64,000 bases of DNA, taken from the NCBI RefSeq assembly GCF_963169125.1, contig NC_084794.1:224995409-225059408 (forward strand), written 5' to 3'. The notes under the pieces are model-generated. The model saw nothing but the letters and a program-made list of their open reading frames with translations, had not been told where the DNA came from and did not search any database. The stretch is from Humulus lupulus (lineage: Eukaryota > Streptophyta > Magnoliopsida > Rosales > Cannabaceae). Positions 34,801 to 45,164 of the stretch are shown piece by piece; positions within the stretch are counted from its first letter, which is position 1, and each line of letters starts with the position of its first letter. The position numbers were made by a program, and so were the translations under genes.

Positions 34801-35652
34801 CCCCCAGTCGAGCTGAAGATGATCTCTTCCCCATGGCCGTTTGCAGTTTGGGGGATCAACTTGGTTGGCGCCCTCCCTGCTGGAAAAGGCGGGGTCCGTT
34901 ATGCTGTGGTGGCCATCGACTACTTTACGAAGTGGGCTGAGGCAGAACCTTTGGCAACGATAACTTCCAAAAAAGTCCTTGACTTCGTGGTTAAGAACAT
35001 TATCTACCGATTCGGGCTGCCCAAGAAGATTGTTTTCGACAATGGGACTCAGTTTGACAGAACCGATTTTTGTGAGAGGTACAAAATTGTGAAAAGTTTC
35101 TCCTCTGTGGCCTATCCTCAGGCGAATGGCCAGGTCGAGGCTGTCAACAAGATGTTAAAGGTGAGCCTCAAGAAGAGACTAGACGAAGCGAAGGGGGTCT
35201 AGCCAGAACAGCTCCCCCAGGTTCTCTGGGCATACCGGACCTCGCATTGGACTCCTACAGGTCATACTCCTTTTTCCTTAACCTTTGGGAGTGAGGCAGT
35301 CCTCCCTGTGGAGATTAAGGTGCTTTCGCATAGGGTCCAGTCATATGACCAGGATCGCAACCACGAGCTTCTTTGTACCTCTTTAGACTTGATTGATGAA
35401 AGACGAGAAGATTCGCAGCTCCAGCTCGCACATTATCAGCAGAAGATCACTTGCTATTTCAACTCAAAAGTCAAAAATCGCGCCTTTAGCGTTGGCGACC
35501 TGGTCCTCAGAAGAGTTTTCTTGGCCGGAAAGAATCCCAAAGATGGAGTCTTGGGACCGAACTGGGAAGGGCCATATCAAGTGATCGAGGTCATTAGAGA
35601 AGGAACTTATAAATTAGCTCGGCTAGATGGAGGGGCAGTCCCACGAACTTGA
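31802..35652 (+). pseudogene. Tat element pol (PR, RT, RH, aRNH, INT), interrupted
   Basis: Protease from 31802 with VLIDNGSSVNLLF. A frameshift near 32400 leads into RT: KKCGFIREAKFPIWVANPVL, CIDFFDLNKACPKDCFPLP, DAYSGYN then TAG at 32962, MPFGLKNARATYQRL, and the catalytic box YVDEMLVKS (33127-33138), where the second Asp of YxDD is Glu. RNase H 33450-33900 is followed by a second, archaeal-type RNase H (FVDGSSNENGSGAGIIL, NNEAEYEALLAEL, DSQLMVNQVLGEYQARG, NTNADALAKLA) at 33980-34360, the Tat hallmark. Integrase 34620-35650: CDKCQRFA, DYFTKWAEAEPL, VFDNGTQF, PQANGQVEAVNKML. TAG stops at 34720 and 35200 are in the same frame; the end is a TGA at 35650. Most of pol is one frame with a few point stops. 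Confidence 0.9.
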
Positions 35653-35828
35653 AACGCCATCCATTTGAAGAGATATTATCAATGATTCACTTGTAAGGCC
35701 TGAAAGGCCATTTTTTATGTATTAAGCAATGAGAATTAACTTTTTGTCTATGTTTGTACATGTTTTCAAGTGTAATCTAAAGTAACCACGAAAGACCCTT
35801 TCCCAGTTACTTGGGGGGCATATGGTAC

Positions 35829-36406
35829 CTAGATATAACCAGGTCGCCTTAATGACTTAGAAGTTGATTCATATCGATTGATCGTTGTTTTTCTTAAAAA
35901 ACGCGAGATATTGATAAGGATTAACGCGAACTAAGTCCTATCCTGGATATAACCAGGTCAAAAAACTTAGAAGTTGATTTAAATCTATTTATCATTGTTC
36001 TTCCTAAAGAGCACGAGATATTGATAAAAATTAACACGAACTAAGTTTTCAAATTAAGTTCTTGGATATGACCAGGTCAAAAAACTTAGAAGTTGATTTA
36101 AATCTATTGATCGTTGTTCTTCCTAAAGAGCACGAGATATTGATAAAAATTAACACGAACTAAGTTTTCAAATTAAGTTCCTGGATATGACTAGGTCAAA
36201 AAACTTAGAAGTTTATTTAAATCTATTGATCGTTGTTCTTCCTAAAGAGCACGAGATATTGATAAAAATTAACACGGACTAAGTTTTCAAATTAAGTTCC
36301 TAGATATGACCAGGTCAAAAAACTTAGAAGTTGATTTAAATCTATTGATCGTTGTTCTTCCTAAAGAGCACGGGATATTGATGAAAGTTAACGCGAACTA
36401 AGTTTT
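35829..36406 (+). repeat. Tandem array, five ~119-bp units, in Tat 3' region
   Basis: Units start at about 35829, 35943, 36062, 36181 and 36300, each beginning CTGGATATGACCAGGTC (or a variant) and ending near AACACGAACTAAGTTTTC. The middle units differ by only a few bases; the first is the most divergent and 5 bp shorter. Tandem arrays between pol and the 3' LTR are common in Tat elements and can seed satellites. Confidence 0.95.
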
Positions 36407-36549
36407 TGAAAAAATTGTAACTGAAATGCGCAGAGGCAAAAGGGAGTTAATCAATTCAAAGGTAAAAATTAATTGTCTCGAGGTGGGAACACCTCATGCA
36501 AAGGTTACAAAAAAAAAGAAAAAAAGAGTGGGGACAGAATGGAAAGACC

Positions 36550-37921
36550 CTAGGTTCCACCAGTTGGCCCCTTGGAGGTCACTGTCTCGCCATGCTCAGC
36601 TGCGCCGGAGACTTCCTCGGCCTCGAAAGGTGCTTCTTTCTCGAGGCGAGCTTTGAACTTCTCCAGCAAGGGCTCCCAGACGTCCACTGCCAATAAGGAG
36701 AAGTCAGCGTCCTGATTATAGGCCCAACAATGGTAGAACATGTCCTCCATAGCGGTGCCTGAAGTTGCCTGCTCGGCCTCGGCCTTCGCAGTGACTAGGT
36801 CGGCCCGCGAGGCGGCGAGGGCGACTTTGGTGGTCTCGAGCTCTTGTAGCTTGGGACGGGCCTCTTTCAGCTCAGCCTGCGCGGCCGCCAGGGCATCCTT
36901 AGCCGCCTGCAAGGAGGTCTGGTGGTTGGCCACAACCGCCTGGTGCTTGCTCCTCATCTCCTCGAGCTGAGCTTTGGTCCTGGCGATGCTCCGGTGAAGG
37001 GCAACGGCGCTCTGCGAAAACGGAGAGGCACATGCCTTAGAAAAAAAAAGGAGAAGGGAGAAAGGAAAAACAGGGCAAGGTGTAATAATCAAAAACCATA
37101 AAAGGTTGAGGTTAGCTTACCGTTAGGGCCATGCCCAGTGAAGACTCCAGCAAGCCCACCGGGCTCCTGGTTTCGATGGCCCTGAGCTCCTTCTCGTTGA
37201 ACTTGTAGATGTGGCTGACGGCGTAGTTCGCCGACTCATACATCGTCCCCCGGAAGGCCTCTGGAATCTTCTCCAAGTACTGGGGGTCAACCGAGATGCG
37301 CACCTCGGAGGTTGAAATTGCCGAAGTCCCGAGCTTTGCCTCTATGTCCCGGGCGAGGGCCGGAGCTCGTGGAGGGGGTGGGGGCATGCTGCTCCCCCCT
37401 GCAGCAGGAGGAACAGTTCCCACGACCTGAGCGGCAGGGGGCTGCTCTTTCTCCTTTGCAGGAGACTTGGTTGGGGTCCCGGCGGTTTTCTTGAAAGTCC
37501 GGGGCTTCTTCATTTTGGGCCGAGAGGCCCCCGCTGAGGGATTCCCCCTGGCGAACGCAGCTCGCAGACTCCCTCTGGGCTAAGACATCTCTTCTGTCAA
37601 AACAAAGATATGGTTAGTACACAAGTTAGCAGCCATTCAAAAACAAAGGGGGAAAAGGTAATTCAAGTATATATATATACTAAAAGGGATCCTACCCCCC
37701 GAGCTAGAAGAAGAACCTATGGTTACGACCATCGGCCCCGGAGCTCCTGCGAGAGAATCTAAGTCGATTATTTCCCGAGCTGGCGCAAGTTCTGGATTCG
37801 ACTCTGGTTCTGGGCTAGATTCTTCTACATATTGCCTAAGTCCTGGAACTACGACACCCCTTTTATATGCGTGAAGGGTCACGTGAAGAGGGCCGTTGGA
37901 TTGCCCTGATGTGGGATCCAA
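36550..37921 (-). pseudogene. Antisense three-exon ORF of the Tat element, coiled-coil protein
   Basis: On the strand opposite to gag-pol three open segments join in frame through good splice sites: exon 1 37921-37696, intron 37695-37594 (G|GTAGGATC ... TTTTGACAG|AAG), exon 2 37593-37121, intron 37120-37012 (ACG|GTAAGC ... TTTTCGCAG|AGC), exon 3 37011-36550. Exons total 1161 nt (387 codons with stop). The product has an acidic Ser/Pro start, a Pro-rich block (SMPPPPPRAPALA), a segment EAFRGTMYESANYAVSHIY, then a long Ala/Lys/Glu coiled coil (about residues 240-320) and an acidic end. One in-frame TAG (near 37582) and no ATG before an upstream stop at 37979 mean this copy is probably dead or 5'-truncated. 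Extra antisense ORFs are known in Tat elements; function is unknown. Confidence 0.65.
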
Positions 37922-38132
37922 GACCCTCCACTCGAAAGACGAAACGACGGCTGGGCATAGGCTAGGCCATTAAATGCGGTTCTCGGAAGATGTACCGTCA
38001 CCAATCACGATGTTCCACGTATTCGGCGCCTGTGTAGAATGTGGAATATGAAGAGTTCATGGGGAAGCCTAAAAGCCCCTACTGTGGCCCTACACGACGT
38101 CGTGTACCACGAGCAGAGGCTTGGGGGGCAGA

Positions 38133-38888
38133 TGTACGCCCTGATTTTCCCATGGGCTGATTAGCGAGCTGAGATACGGCCTAATCATGACTACCACGTG
38201 GACATCCCCAAGACCGGAGCTGCCGTCATAAGGTCCTGCCTCCTTAGCTCGAGATAACCTAAGGGTTCGCCAAGTTTGCTTAAGGACTGGGCCTAGGCTC
38301 TGAGGACCACAGGTCGAGGGAAGCTTCCAGCTCATTGTACGAGCTGGAGTTGGAGGCTGTGACCTTTTATAAAGTCAATCACGCAAGATAAATGTGCATA
38401 TATCAGACATCACGTGTCTGATATACCCCTGAATTCTCGGACACGTAGCAGAAACGTGCGTATTCAAACATCCACGACTGGTTTGGGCCGTGCGACCCAT
38501 TATCCCCTTACTTATTGATTTGACCACACTTATGTGTCAGGTTTAAGAATTAATCATGAATGCCATAGAGTTGACATGATTGGTAAGAAGGTCACGGGAT
38601 GACCTTCTTACCAACTCCCAGGTGCCTTCTCCTATAAATATGGGGACCCTGGGAGTTATAAGGGGTTGGATTCTATATTGTAAGAAATACCCTGTAATCA
38701 AATACCCAGTATACAGCAATAATACTGACTAGTGGAGTAGAAGGATTTTAACCTTTGAACCACTTAAAAAAACGTATTTTGAGTCACCATTTCATTTCTA
38801 AGATCATTCATCTATTTTAGTTCAACCTAAGCACTAATCCATTTCTCTTCTTTTCTTAATTACCTGTTGGCGAAGAACCGCGTCAACA
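38133..38888 (+). mobile_element. Tat element 3' LTR
   Basis: 756 bp, partner of 28555-29310. TATAAATA at 38633-38640. A perfect 15-bp inverted repeat (arm TTGGTAAGAAGGTCA, loop CGGGA, 38580-38614) lies 18 bp upstream of it. Followed by the TAAAC duplication. Confidence 0.9.
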
Positions 38889-39794
38889 TAAACTATTAGG
38901 TGAATAGAAATCCTAAGATGGTAATAGAACAATGTAAAACCCTAATTAGTGATCATCTAAAAAAGATTTTACAAGATTCATAACATTCAAATAGAAAAAT
39001 AGAAGCAATTTAATATAAGAGAATAGAAGGAATAAAATTCATCAATGTATACAAGATCTCATGTCTAGGGTTTTGAAATAACCCTCAACTATAAAGGAAA
39101 CTACTCCATAATCATATTCATATACATATATTCAATGAAAATAAAATAGTTTGGAGAAGAAAGAAAAACTAGATTGAAGAATGTTTATGCTGATGTCTTT
39201 TCTCCTCCTCTACTACTCTAGCCTCTAAAATTCACAATCCAAAGTTGTATTCAAAGTTAGCCCTAATCCCTTTTATAGTCCATCAAAAGTTACATTTAAA
39301 AATTGAAATTTAAGGAAAAATCGATCGCCGGCCGCGGCCACTAGAACATATATTTTCTAGAAAATCGGGATTTGGCCATGGCCTGGGACATTGCAGGCCA
39401 CGACCACTACGTTTTGTTCCCCAGGTCGCGGCCATAGCAATTTTTTCGTTTTTTTATTTTCTTCAACTGCAGCTACTGACGGTATTTTAACCACAACTTC
39501 CTCGATATAACTCGGATTTGGACGATTCAAAAAGCTGTAGAAAGCTAAGAAAAGGATCTAATACTTATATTTCTTGAAAGATTTCCAAAAGAGTATTGGA
39601 AAATTATCAAAATCAAGTGTGAAGTTTCAGACTTATAATTATGAGTTTAACCATTACTTGTAAAACATCCCAAATTCATTCTTTTTCATCCAAATGTCTT
39701 GAAAATCCTAAAAACACAAAATAAAATACTTCAACATATATAAATAAATAATCAAATGCATAATATTTTTAATAGACAAATTCAGTACTTATCA
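38889..39794 (-). mobile_element. Athila-like solo LTR, 5' part (split by Tat element)
   Basis: Minus-strand LTR start TGATAAGTACTGAATT at 39794. TATA box on minus (TATAAAAG) at about 39270-39277. Upstream of it on the minus strand is a GC-rich palindrome cluster (39322-39434: CGATCG, GGCCGCGGCC, GGCCATGGCC, GGTCGCGGCC). The layout resembles the LTR at 54310-55767 (shared AGAAATATAAGT and GAGTTATAT.GAGG words, then GC cluster, then TATAAAAG), so the two are probably related LTR families. Confidence 0.7.
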
Positions 39795-40710
39795 CTAGTT
39801 CACTGTTTTTAAAAAAAATATATAATAGAATTAATTATAGTTCTATAGTATATATAAATATTTATATCTATAATTTCTAGATATATGACATCTAAACACA
39901 ACGTTGACATAGATATATATTTAAATGACTACATGACATATATATATAAAATACAATAATATTAAAAAAATTAATAATAGAAATAAAATAAGAATAGAAA
40001 AAGTCACAGTGTAGACAATAGTATACATGCATCAACTTTTTTAAGTTTCTAATGTATTTCACAATATCCTTTGGTGAATTTGATGAAGAAAAAGAGTTTC
40101 AATCACTTGATAAAAAATAAACTATTATATATTTTATGTTTAATATAATATTAAGTTTAAGTTTAATTAAATTTTATTTAAGTTATAAAATATATGGTTT
40201 TATTATTTTTAAATAATTATTATTAAAAAATATCTTATTATAATTTATTTAATTATTTAATTTTATTTAAGCTTAAGTGATGTTTATAATCTACCATTAA
40301 ATATATGAATATTATGTTAAATATAAAAATATTTCATTAAAATTAATAGAAAAAAAAATAAAAAACCAAGAAAACTAATAATTTCGGTTATTATAATATA
40401 AGCTTTTTATTTTATTTTTAGAATGATAATTTTTATTCCGGTATTGGAAACCTTTTGCAACATCATTTTATCAATATTAATCATTTGCATCTGGGATATA
40501 AGCCAAAGATAGTATTTATGATGTATAATGAATAAAATCCTCAGTACGCATGCAATTAATTTGTTTTAAGCATTAACATAAGTTTTCTGCTAAATAACAC
40601 GAAACATATCTAGAAAAAAAAACATGTTTGAATTAGAAGCCCCCACCGCTGCTCCCCTTCTTTAACCATATATATAGTATGCCGACTTCATTTCTCCCAT
40701 ACCTATAAAT
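39795..40710. other. AT-rich spacer downstream of the NLR gene
   Basis: Very AT-rich, with no coding frame. It should contain the NLR 3' UTR and polyadenylation region, but AT content makes signals uninformative. Confidence 0.5.
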
Positions 40711-43710
40711 CTATAATAAAGTGGATAACACTAACATTATCGATCTACTTTGTGACGATACAAAAACAAAAAGTAGAAAAGAAAAAATTATAGCAGGAGA
40801 ATAAATAAGTCTAATTGATCGTAATCTTGCCAGCATATTTGGTCTGATTGCTACTTCATCGGGGTCCGCGACCGGTGGCGTTGGTGCTCTGACTATTTCT
40901 TGCGCCGACGGATGTGGTGTTACTCCATCGATTTGGATGTTAGGGACGTGAGAAATCTTGGGCCAATCCCTTCTTGGGTCTTCAAGGCAACGTTGGCTGA
41001 CAATCGTACAACGGTTGATGGTTAAATGCTGCAGTTGGGTCAGTCTTCGGAGGAACCCTGGCAATTCTGTTAGGTTTACACAATCTGAAAGTTGCAAAGA
41101 AACAAGGCATGGCATCACTTCAGTGTTGAGTTGGGGACTTGCCCAAGTTGTCCAGCTAGTCAAGCAACTAAAATGAAGTTCTTTCAACATTGGAAATGAT
41201 ATCTCTCCCCTGTTATTCGCCATTCCCAAGAACCAAAGATCCACATTTTCCACTCCAGTCATGTTATCTATTCTAAGTGACACAAGTGATCGTAAATCCC
41301 CCAACGGAGGCAATGTATTCCAATTTTCGCAGCCATATAGTACAACACTTGTCAAACAAGTCAGCAAGTTTATCCAATCCGGGTACTGGAAGCCTTTGCA
41401 CCCTCTTATCTCTAAAGACATCAACCGTACATGTGGTTGCAAGGAATTGAGTATATCGGTGTGGTCTCCAATTCTCCCGATTTTGCTGTCTTCAAAATTT
41501 AACTTCAAACTGACAAAGTCCATATCTCTTAATGGGTGTGGAGATTCGATCGTCTGAGGAAGATCAGTTGCATTTTCAAGGTTCCCGCACCGATATATAT
41601 GAATACTCCCTTGAATACTTGTTAACTGGTTCAAATCCTCAAGCATCAATACCTCGTAGTTTTGTACATTCTCAGGAGAAGGTACAACGAAAACATCCAG
41701 CGTCCGAAGGCGTGTTAGTTTCCTAATCTCTTTGGGCAATGTCATCAACCTCTGGCAACCTTCAATATACAAATGACGGAAGTTTGAGGCCAGTTTTCCT
41801 ATCTTTTCTGGTAGCATTTCTAGATTAATGCATCCTTTCAGTCGCAAAGTTTGCAAATTAAGCAAATAGCACAGTGCATTGGGTAATGATCTCAAAGGAT
41901 TACCAGATAAATTGAGATATCGGAGATGCACCAAGTTTCCAAGCTTCTCTGGTAGTTTCTCAATGTTGCAGTGGCTCAAGTTTAATGTCCTAAGACAGGT
42001 AAGCTTTACCAATACATCACAATTCAGAAGATTAGGCGGAGCAGGAGGATTTGTTTGATCTATTCTTCGCACAGCAAAGAGTGTCCGCAATTTCTTTCTC
42101 CTCTTCAATGATCTCGGAAGTACGGTATCCGATGTTTCCAAAAACAAAGTGCTATTTCGCTTAACACGTTCATGGTTTGTGAGGAATTGTACAAACTCAT
42201 ACACCAACACATGCATCTTGCACTTTATGTTGTTTCCAACGTAATCTCTTGTACAATATTGAAACAGACATCGCTTTGCTAGATCATTAAAACAATTGAC
42301 CCCTTCTTCCTCAGCAGCATTGTTGAAATAACCTTGCGACATCCACAGCTCCACTAAATCTTCACTTTCAATCTCGTAGCTTCTCGGAAAAATTGAACAA
42401 TAAGAGAAACAAAGCTTTTGAGGACGAGTCAAACCATAATAGTTGAGCAAAAATGGGACAAACGCTTTTGTCTGGTCAAGACCGCCTATTTCACTTTGCA
42501 AAACTCTCTCCCATTCTTGTGTAGTTGTTTGGCCGCGCAACCTGTTCTCCAAAATGCTTGCAACAAGAGGCAAACCGTTGCATTTGCGATTGAATTCTGT
42601 ACGAATGTCTCTTAATTCGCCGTGAATTTCAGAGGCAACCGGATTTATTATGGACCAACAGTCAATTTCAGACAGCAACTCAAGGTGAATCATGCTATCG
42701 TTGCCTGCTCCAACCATTTGAGCCACCTCGTAATTTTGCGTTGTCACCAAAATTCTACTTGATGGGTTGCTATTCATAAAAGTTCTTTTTAGTTGATTCC
42801 ATTGGCTCAAATCACTGCTCCGTAGGCGTAGATCATCTAAAACAAGAAGCAATCTTTTTCCACCTACGTTTCTGATAAATGCATTTCGTGAATTTTCTTG
42901 TTCAAAAAAATCAGCTTCTTGTCGTAGAGCTTCCATAATAGCTCTTAATGTTGCACTCAAGTCAAATCTGTACGTAGCAGAAACCCAAATCTTCTCATTA
43001 AAATACTCTGTAACACTCCTGTCGATGAATACATCACGGGCAAGAGTAGTTTTGCCCACTCCACCCATTCCCCAAATAGAAATTGTTGTATCGACACGAT
43101 TTCCATTTTGAGTCAACGTCCTTATCAAAATTTTCTTCTCGTCGTCTCGACCATACACAGCAGTGGCATCCAAGGAGGATGTAGTTGGCTTCAAACGCTC
43201 AATGGATTCTCTAATTGAGTCTAAATTGGGCGCCCTTGTATCTGCACCCGACATAAATGTCTGAAAGTTCCCATCGAGGCCTTTCATAGCAAAAATGATT
43301 TGTCGATGTAGACTGAGACGGTGAAACGTAGAGCAGGGAGTAAGGCAGCACACCCTGTTCGAAGCGGCTTCATTCTCAATCTGTGACATGAGATTGGCAG
43401 TTCTCCACATATCGACCAAATCATCCACGTCGTAGTAGAATCGTTTGAGCTTCGGAAACCAATCCCTCATCACACGTGTATTTCTTGGAGACTCCAGGTA
43501 TTCGAGAATGTTCTGGAGCTGCACGTCCTCCGCCTCTCTCACCATTCCTTCAACATCGGAGAGAATAGCCTCCAGCTCTGCGGTTGCTGTACCAAATCTG
43601 CAAATGGGATTGATCAGATTTTGCTCTATCTCTTCATAGCAGGTCTTCCAAATTAGTTTTAGGCATGGTTTCAAAATAGCTGAGGCAATTTCTTCGGAAA
43701 AACAAGCCAT
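40711..43710 (-). CDS. CC-NB-LRR (CNL) disease resistance protein, RGA-like
   Basis: Single uninterrupted 999-codon frame from ATG 43710. NLRs are cytoplasmic or membrane-associated immune receptors that bind ATP/ADP and start defence on sensing pathogen effectors. Coiled-coil domain 1-180 with an EDVID-like YDVDDLVDMW (93-102). NB-ARC: P-loop GMGGVGKTT (214-222), RNBS-A 237-262, kinase-2 LLLVLDDL (287-294), RNBS-B SSRILVTTQ (317-325), GLPL (379-382), RNBS-D CFSYCSIFP (434-442), and MHV at 499-501 in place of MHD. LRRs from about 540 to 925 (LRTLNLSHCNIEKLPEKLGN type). The tail 930-999 ends in a hydrophobic segment (about 973-985), unusual for a CNL. Intronless coding region, no frameshift, among decayed elements: probably functional or recently so. 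W-box TTGACC on the coding strand lies about 630 bp upstream (44341-44336). Which pathogen it sees cannot be told. Confidence 0.95.
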   Translation of the reverse strand: MACFSEEIASAILKPCLKLIWKTCYEEIEQNLINPICRFGTATAELEAILSDVEGMVREAEDVQLQNILEYLESPRNTRVMRDWFPKLKRFYYDVDDLVDMWRTANLMSQIENEAASNRVCCLTPCSTFHRLSLHRQIIFAMKGLDGNFQTFMSGADTRAPNLDSIRESIERLKPTTSSLDATAVYGRDDEKKILIRTLTQNGNRVDTTISIWGMGGVGKTTLARDVFIDRSVTEYFNEKIWVSATYRFDLSATLRAIMEALRQEADFFEQENSRNAFIRNVGGKRLLLVLDDLRLRSSDLSQWNQLKRTFMNSNPSSRILVTTQNYEVAQMVGAGNDSMIHLELLSEIDCWSIINPVASEIHGELRDIRTEFNRKCNGLPLVASILENRLRGQTTTQEWERVLQSEIGGLDQTKAFVPFLLNYYGLTRPQKLCFSYCSIFPRSYEIESEDLVELWMSQGYFNNAAEEEGVNCFNDLAKRCLFQYCTRDYVGNNIKCKMHVLVYEFVQFLTNHERVKRNSTLFLETSDTVLPRSLKRRKKLRTLFAVRRIDQTNPPAPPNLLNCDVLVKLTCLRTLNLSHCNIEKLPEKLGNLVHLRYLNLSGNPLRSLPNALCYLLNLQTLRLKGCINLEMLPEKIGKLASNFRHLYIEGCQRLMTLPKEIRKLTRLRTLDVFVVPSPENVQNYEVLMLEDLNQLTSIQGSIHIYRCGNLENATDLPQTIESPHPLRDMDFVSLKLNFEDSKIGRIGDHTDILNSLQPHVRLMSLEIRGCKGFQYPDWINLLTCLTSVVLYGCENWNTLPPLGDLRSLVSLRIDNMTGVENVDLWFLGMANNRGEISFPMLKELHFSCLTSWTTWASPQLNTEVMPCLVSLQLSDCVNLTELPGFLRRLTQLQHLTINRCTIVSQRCLEDPRRDWPKISHVPNIQIDGVTPHPSAQEIVRAPTPPVADPDEVAIRPNMLARLRSIRLIYSPAIIFSFLLFVFVSSQSRSIMLVLSTLL

Positions 43711-45160
43711 GTTATCCTGTCCCGACTGGAAGTTCTAGCTTATTGTACTTTGCTGCGATGAACAAAGGTATTTAATTGTGTTCCAAATTAAGCAACAGCA
43801 GACTTAAGATCGACGAACCAAAGATTATCAAGAGAAAATTTCATGTATTGATTTGATCCAAATAATGACAGAACGATTCATTATTAAATTATCTCCTACC
43901 AGGCCACCATTATGACCCACTGTGATCCCATGTTGCTAGTCGAACACCACTTAATAACATGATTCAAATCTGATGTTAATTAATTTATCTCTTTCTATAC
44001 AAGTTGAAATGTACGTAAGTAGCTTCTCAAAATTTAGTTAAACAAGTTGACTTTATTAATTGGCAGTTAAATAAATTATTAATAACTATGGAATATGGTA
44101 GCTGGCTTGTCATATATATAATTGTCAATCATGACCATAATACTACGTGCAAAAAAATTTAATTTTTTTTTATTTAAAAGGGCAACTTCCAAGAAATACC
44201 CCACAAAAAAAGGGCAGCGAAGAGGTTGCTAAAAGTACATAAATTCAGGATAAAATATTATTAATTGCTTGAGAGTGGCAACCAAGTGGAAATCTCAATT
44301 GTCACAACATGACATTTGTTTTGTTTGAGAAATATGGTCAAGCCACCTGTATGGCCACAAGTTTTGGGATGCTCTAAGCAACGATTACAATATAACCTAG
44401 ACTAATCGGTGTTATAAGCACCAATACTACAATAACATGCCATTCATAACATGGTACCTTAGAAAAGTAATACCCATCTTCAATGATCATATAAATGTAG
44501 TGCAATTTTTTTTTTAAAATAAATTAATATTATATTTGACATAATATTTGTAAGAGATATTTGTTGTTAAAATGTCAATTTTTTTAACAGTAATGTATCA
44601 GAATTTTTTTTGCGGTTAAAGTTCCATAATGTTATTTTTTTCTTGTATTTCAGTGCAAATGGTTAAGTTTGATTTTTGACTAGTTAATAGTGATATGTCA
44701 TTAAAGGTTAGTCCGCATTTTGGTACTTTCATCGCCAAAATAAATAAAGTTTTGATATTTATGTGTAAGTAAACTCAAAGTTTAGGTACTTTAACTGCAA
44801 ATTCATTTTTTATTTTAGTTCAAATAGTTTTCGAATACATTTTTTAATTGTAAAGTCAAATAACATGTAGTTTTTTTATATTTTAAACAATATTTTAAAT
44901 TTTAAATTACTATATGATTTAAAAAATAGAAAAACTAAATAAAAATAAATAATACTTGATTACGCTCAAAACGTGACATTCTACAAAGATGGTTGTATAT
45001 AAATTGAGGGTTCATAACATGATTATATTGTTTTTTTTCTATTTTATTTTTCATAGAATCATTTAGTTTCAAAATGTAATTAAAATATAAAAAATAATTA
45101 AAAAATATTTTTAAAACGAAAAAATATATTTAAAATCTAGTTTAATTAAAATAAAAAATA
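43711..45160. other. NLR upstream region and AT-rich spacer, no gene
   Basis: AT-rich, holding the presumed NLR promoter on the minus strand. TTGACT/TTGACC-type W-box words occur at 44046-44051 (plus) and 44336-44341 (minus); a weak TATA-like TTAAATA lies about 65 bp upstream of the ATG. No other gene. Confidence 0.5.
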
Positions 45161-45164
45161 AATT

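Larger units (their letters stand above)
28555..38888 (+). mobile_element. Complete Ty3/gypsy Tat-lineage retrotransposon, 10.3 kb
   Basis: Two 756-bp LTRs (28555-29310 and 38133-38888) beginning TGTACGCC and ending CGTCAACA, both with TATAAATA boxes, flanked by an exact TAAAC target duplication (28550-28554, 38889-38893). Internal order: gag, protease, RT, RNase H, a second archaeal-type RNase H, integrase, 119-bp tandem repeats, antisense spliced ORF. Dual RNase H and 3' extra sequence are marks of the Tat lineage. I count roughly 40 differences between the LTRs by eye (about 5%), so the insertion is not recent. Stops in gag and pol and a YVDE catalytic box make it defective. Confidence 0.9.

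Noticed and set aside
36426..36696. Two overlapping plus-strand ORFs after the Tat repeats
   Set aside because: They are the complement of exon 3 of the antisense ORF and adjoining sequence; the minus-strand reading has splice sites and coherent coiled-coil texture.
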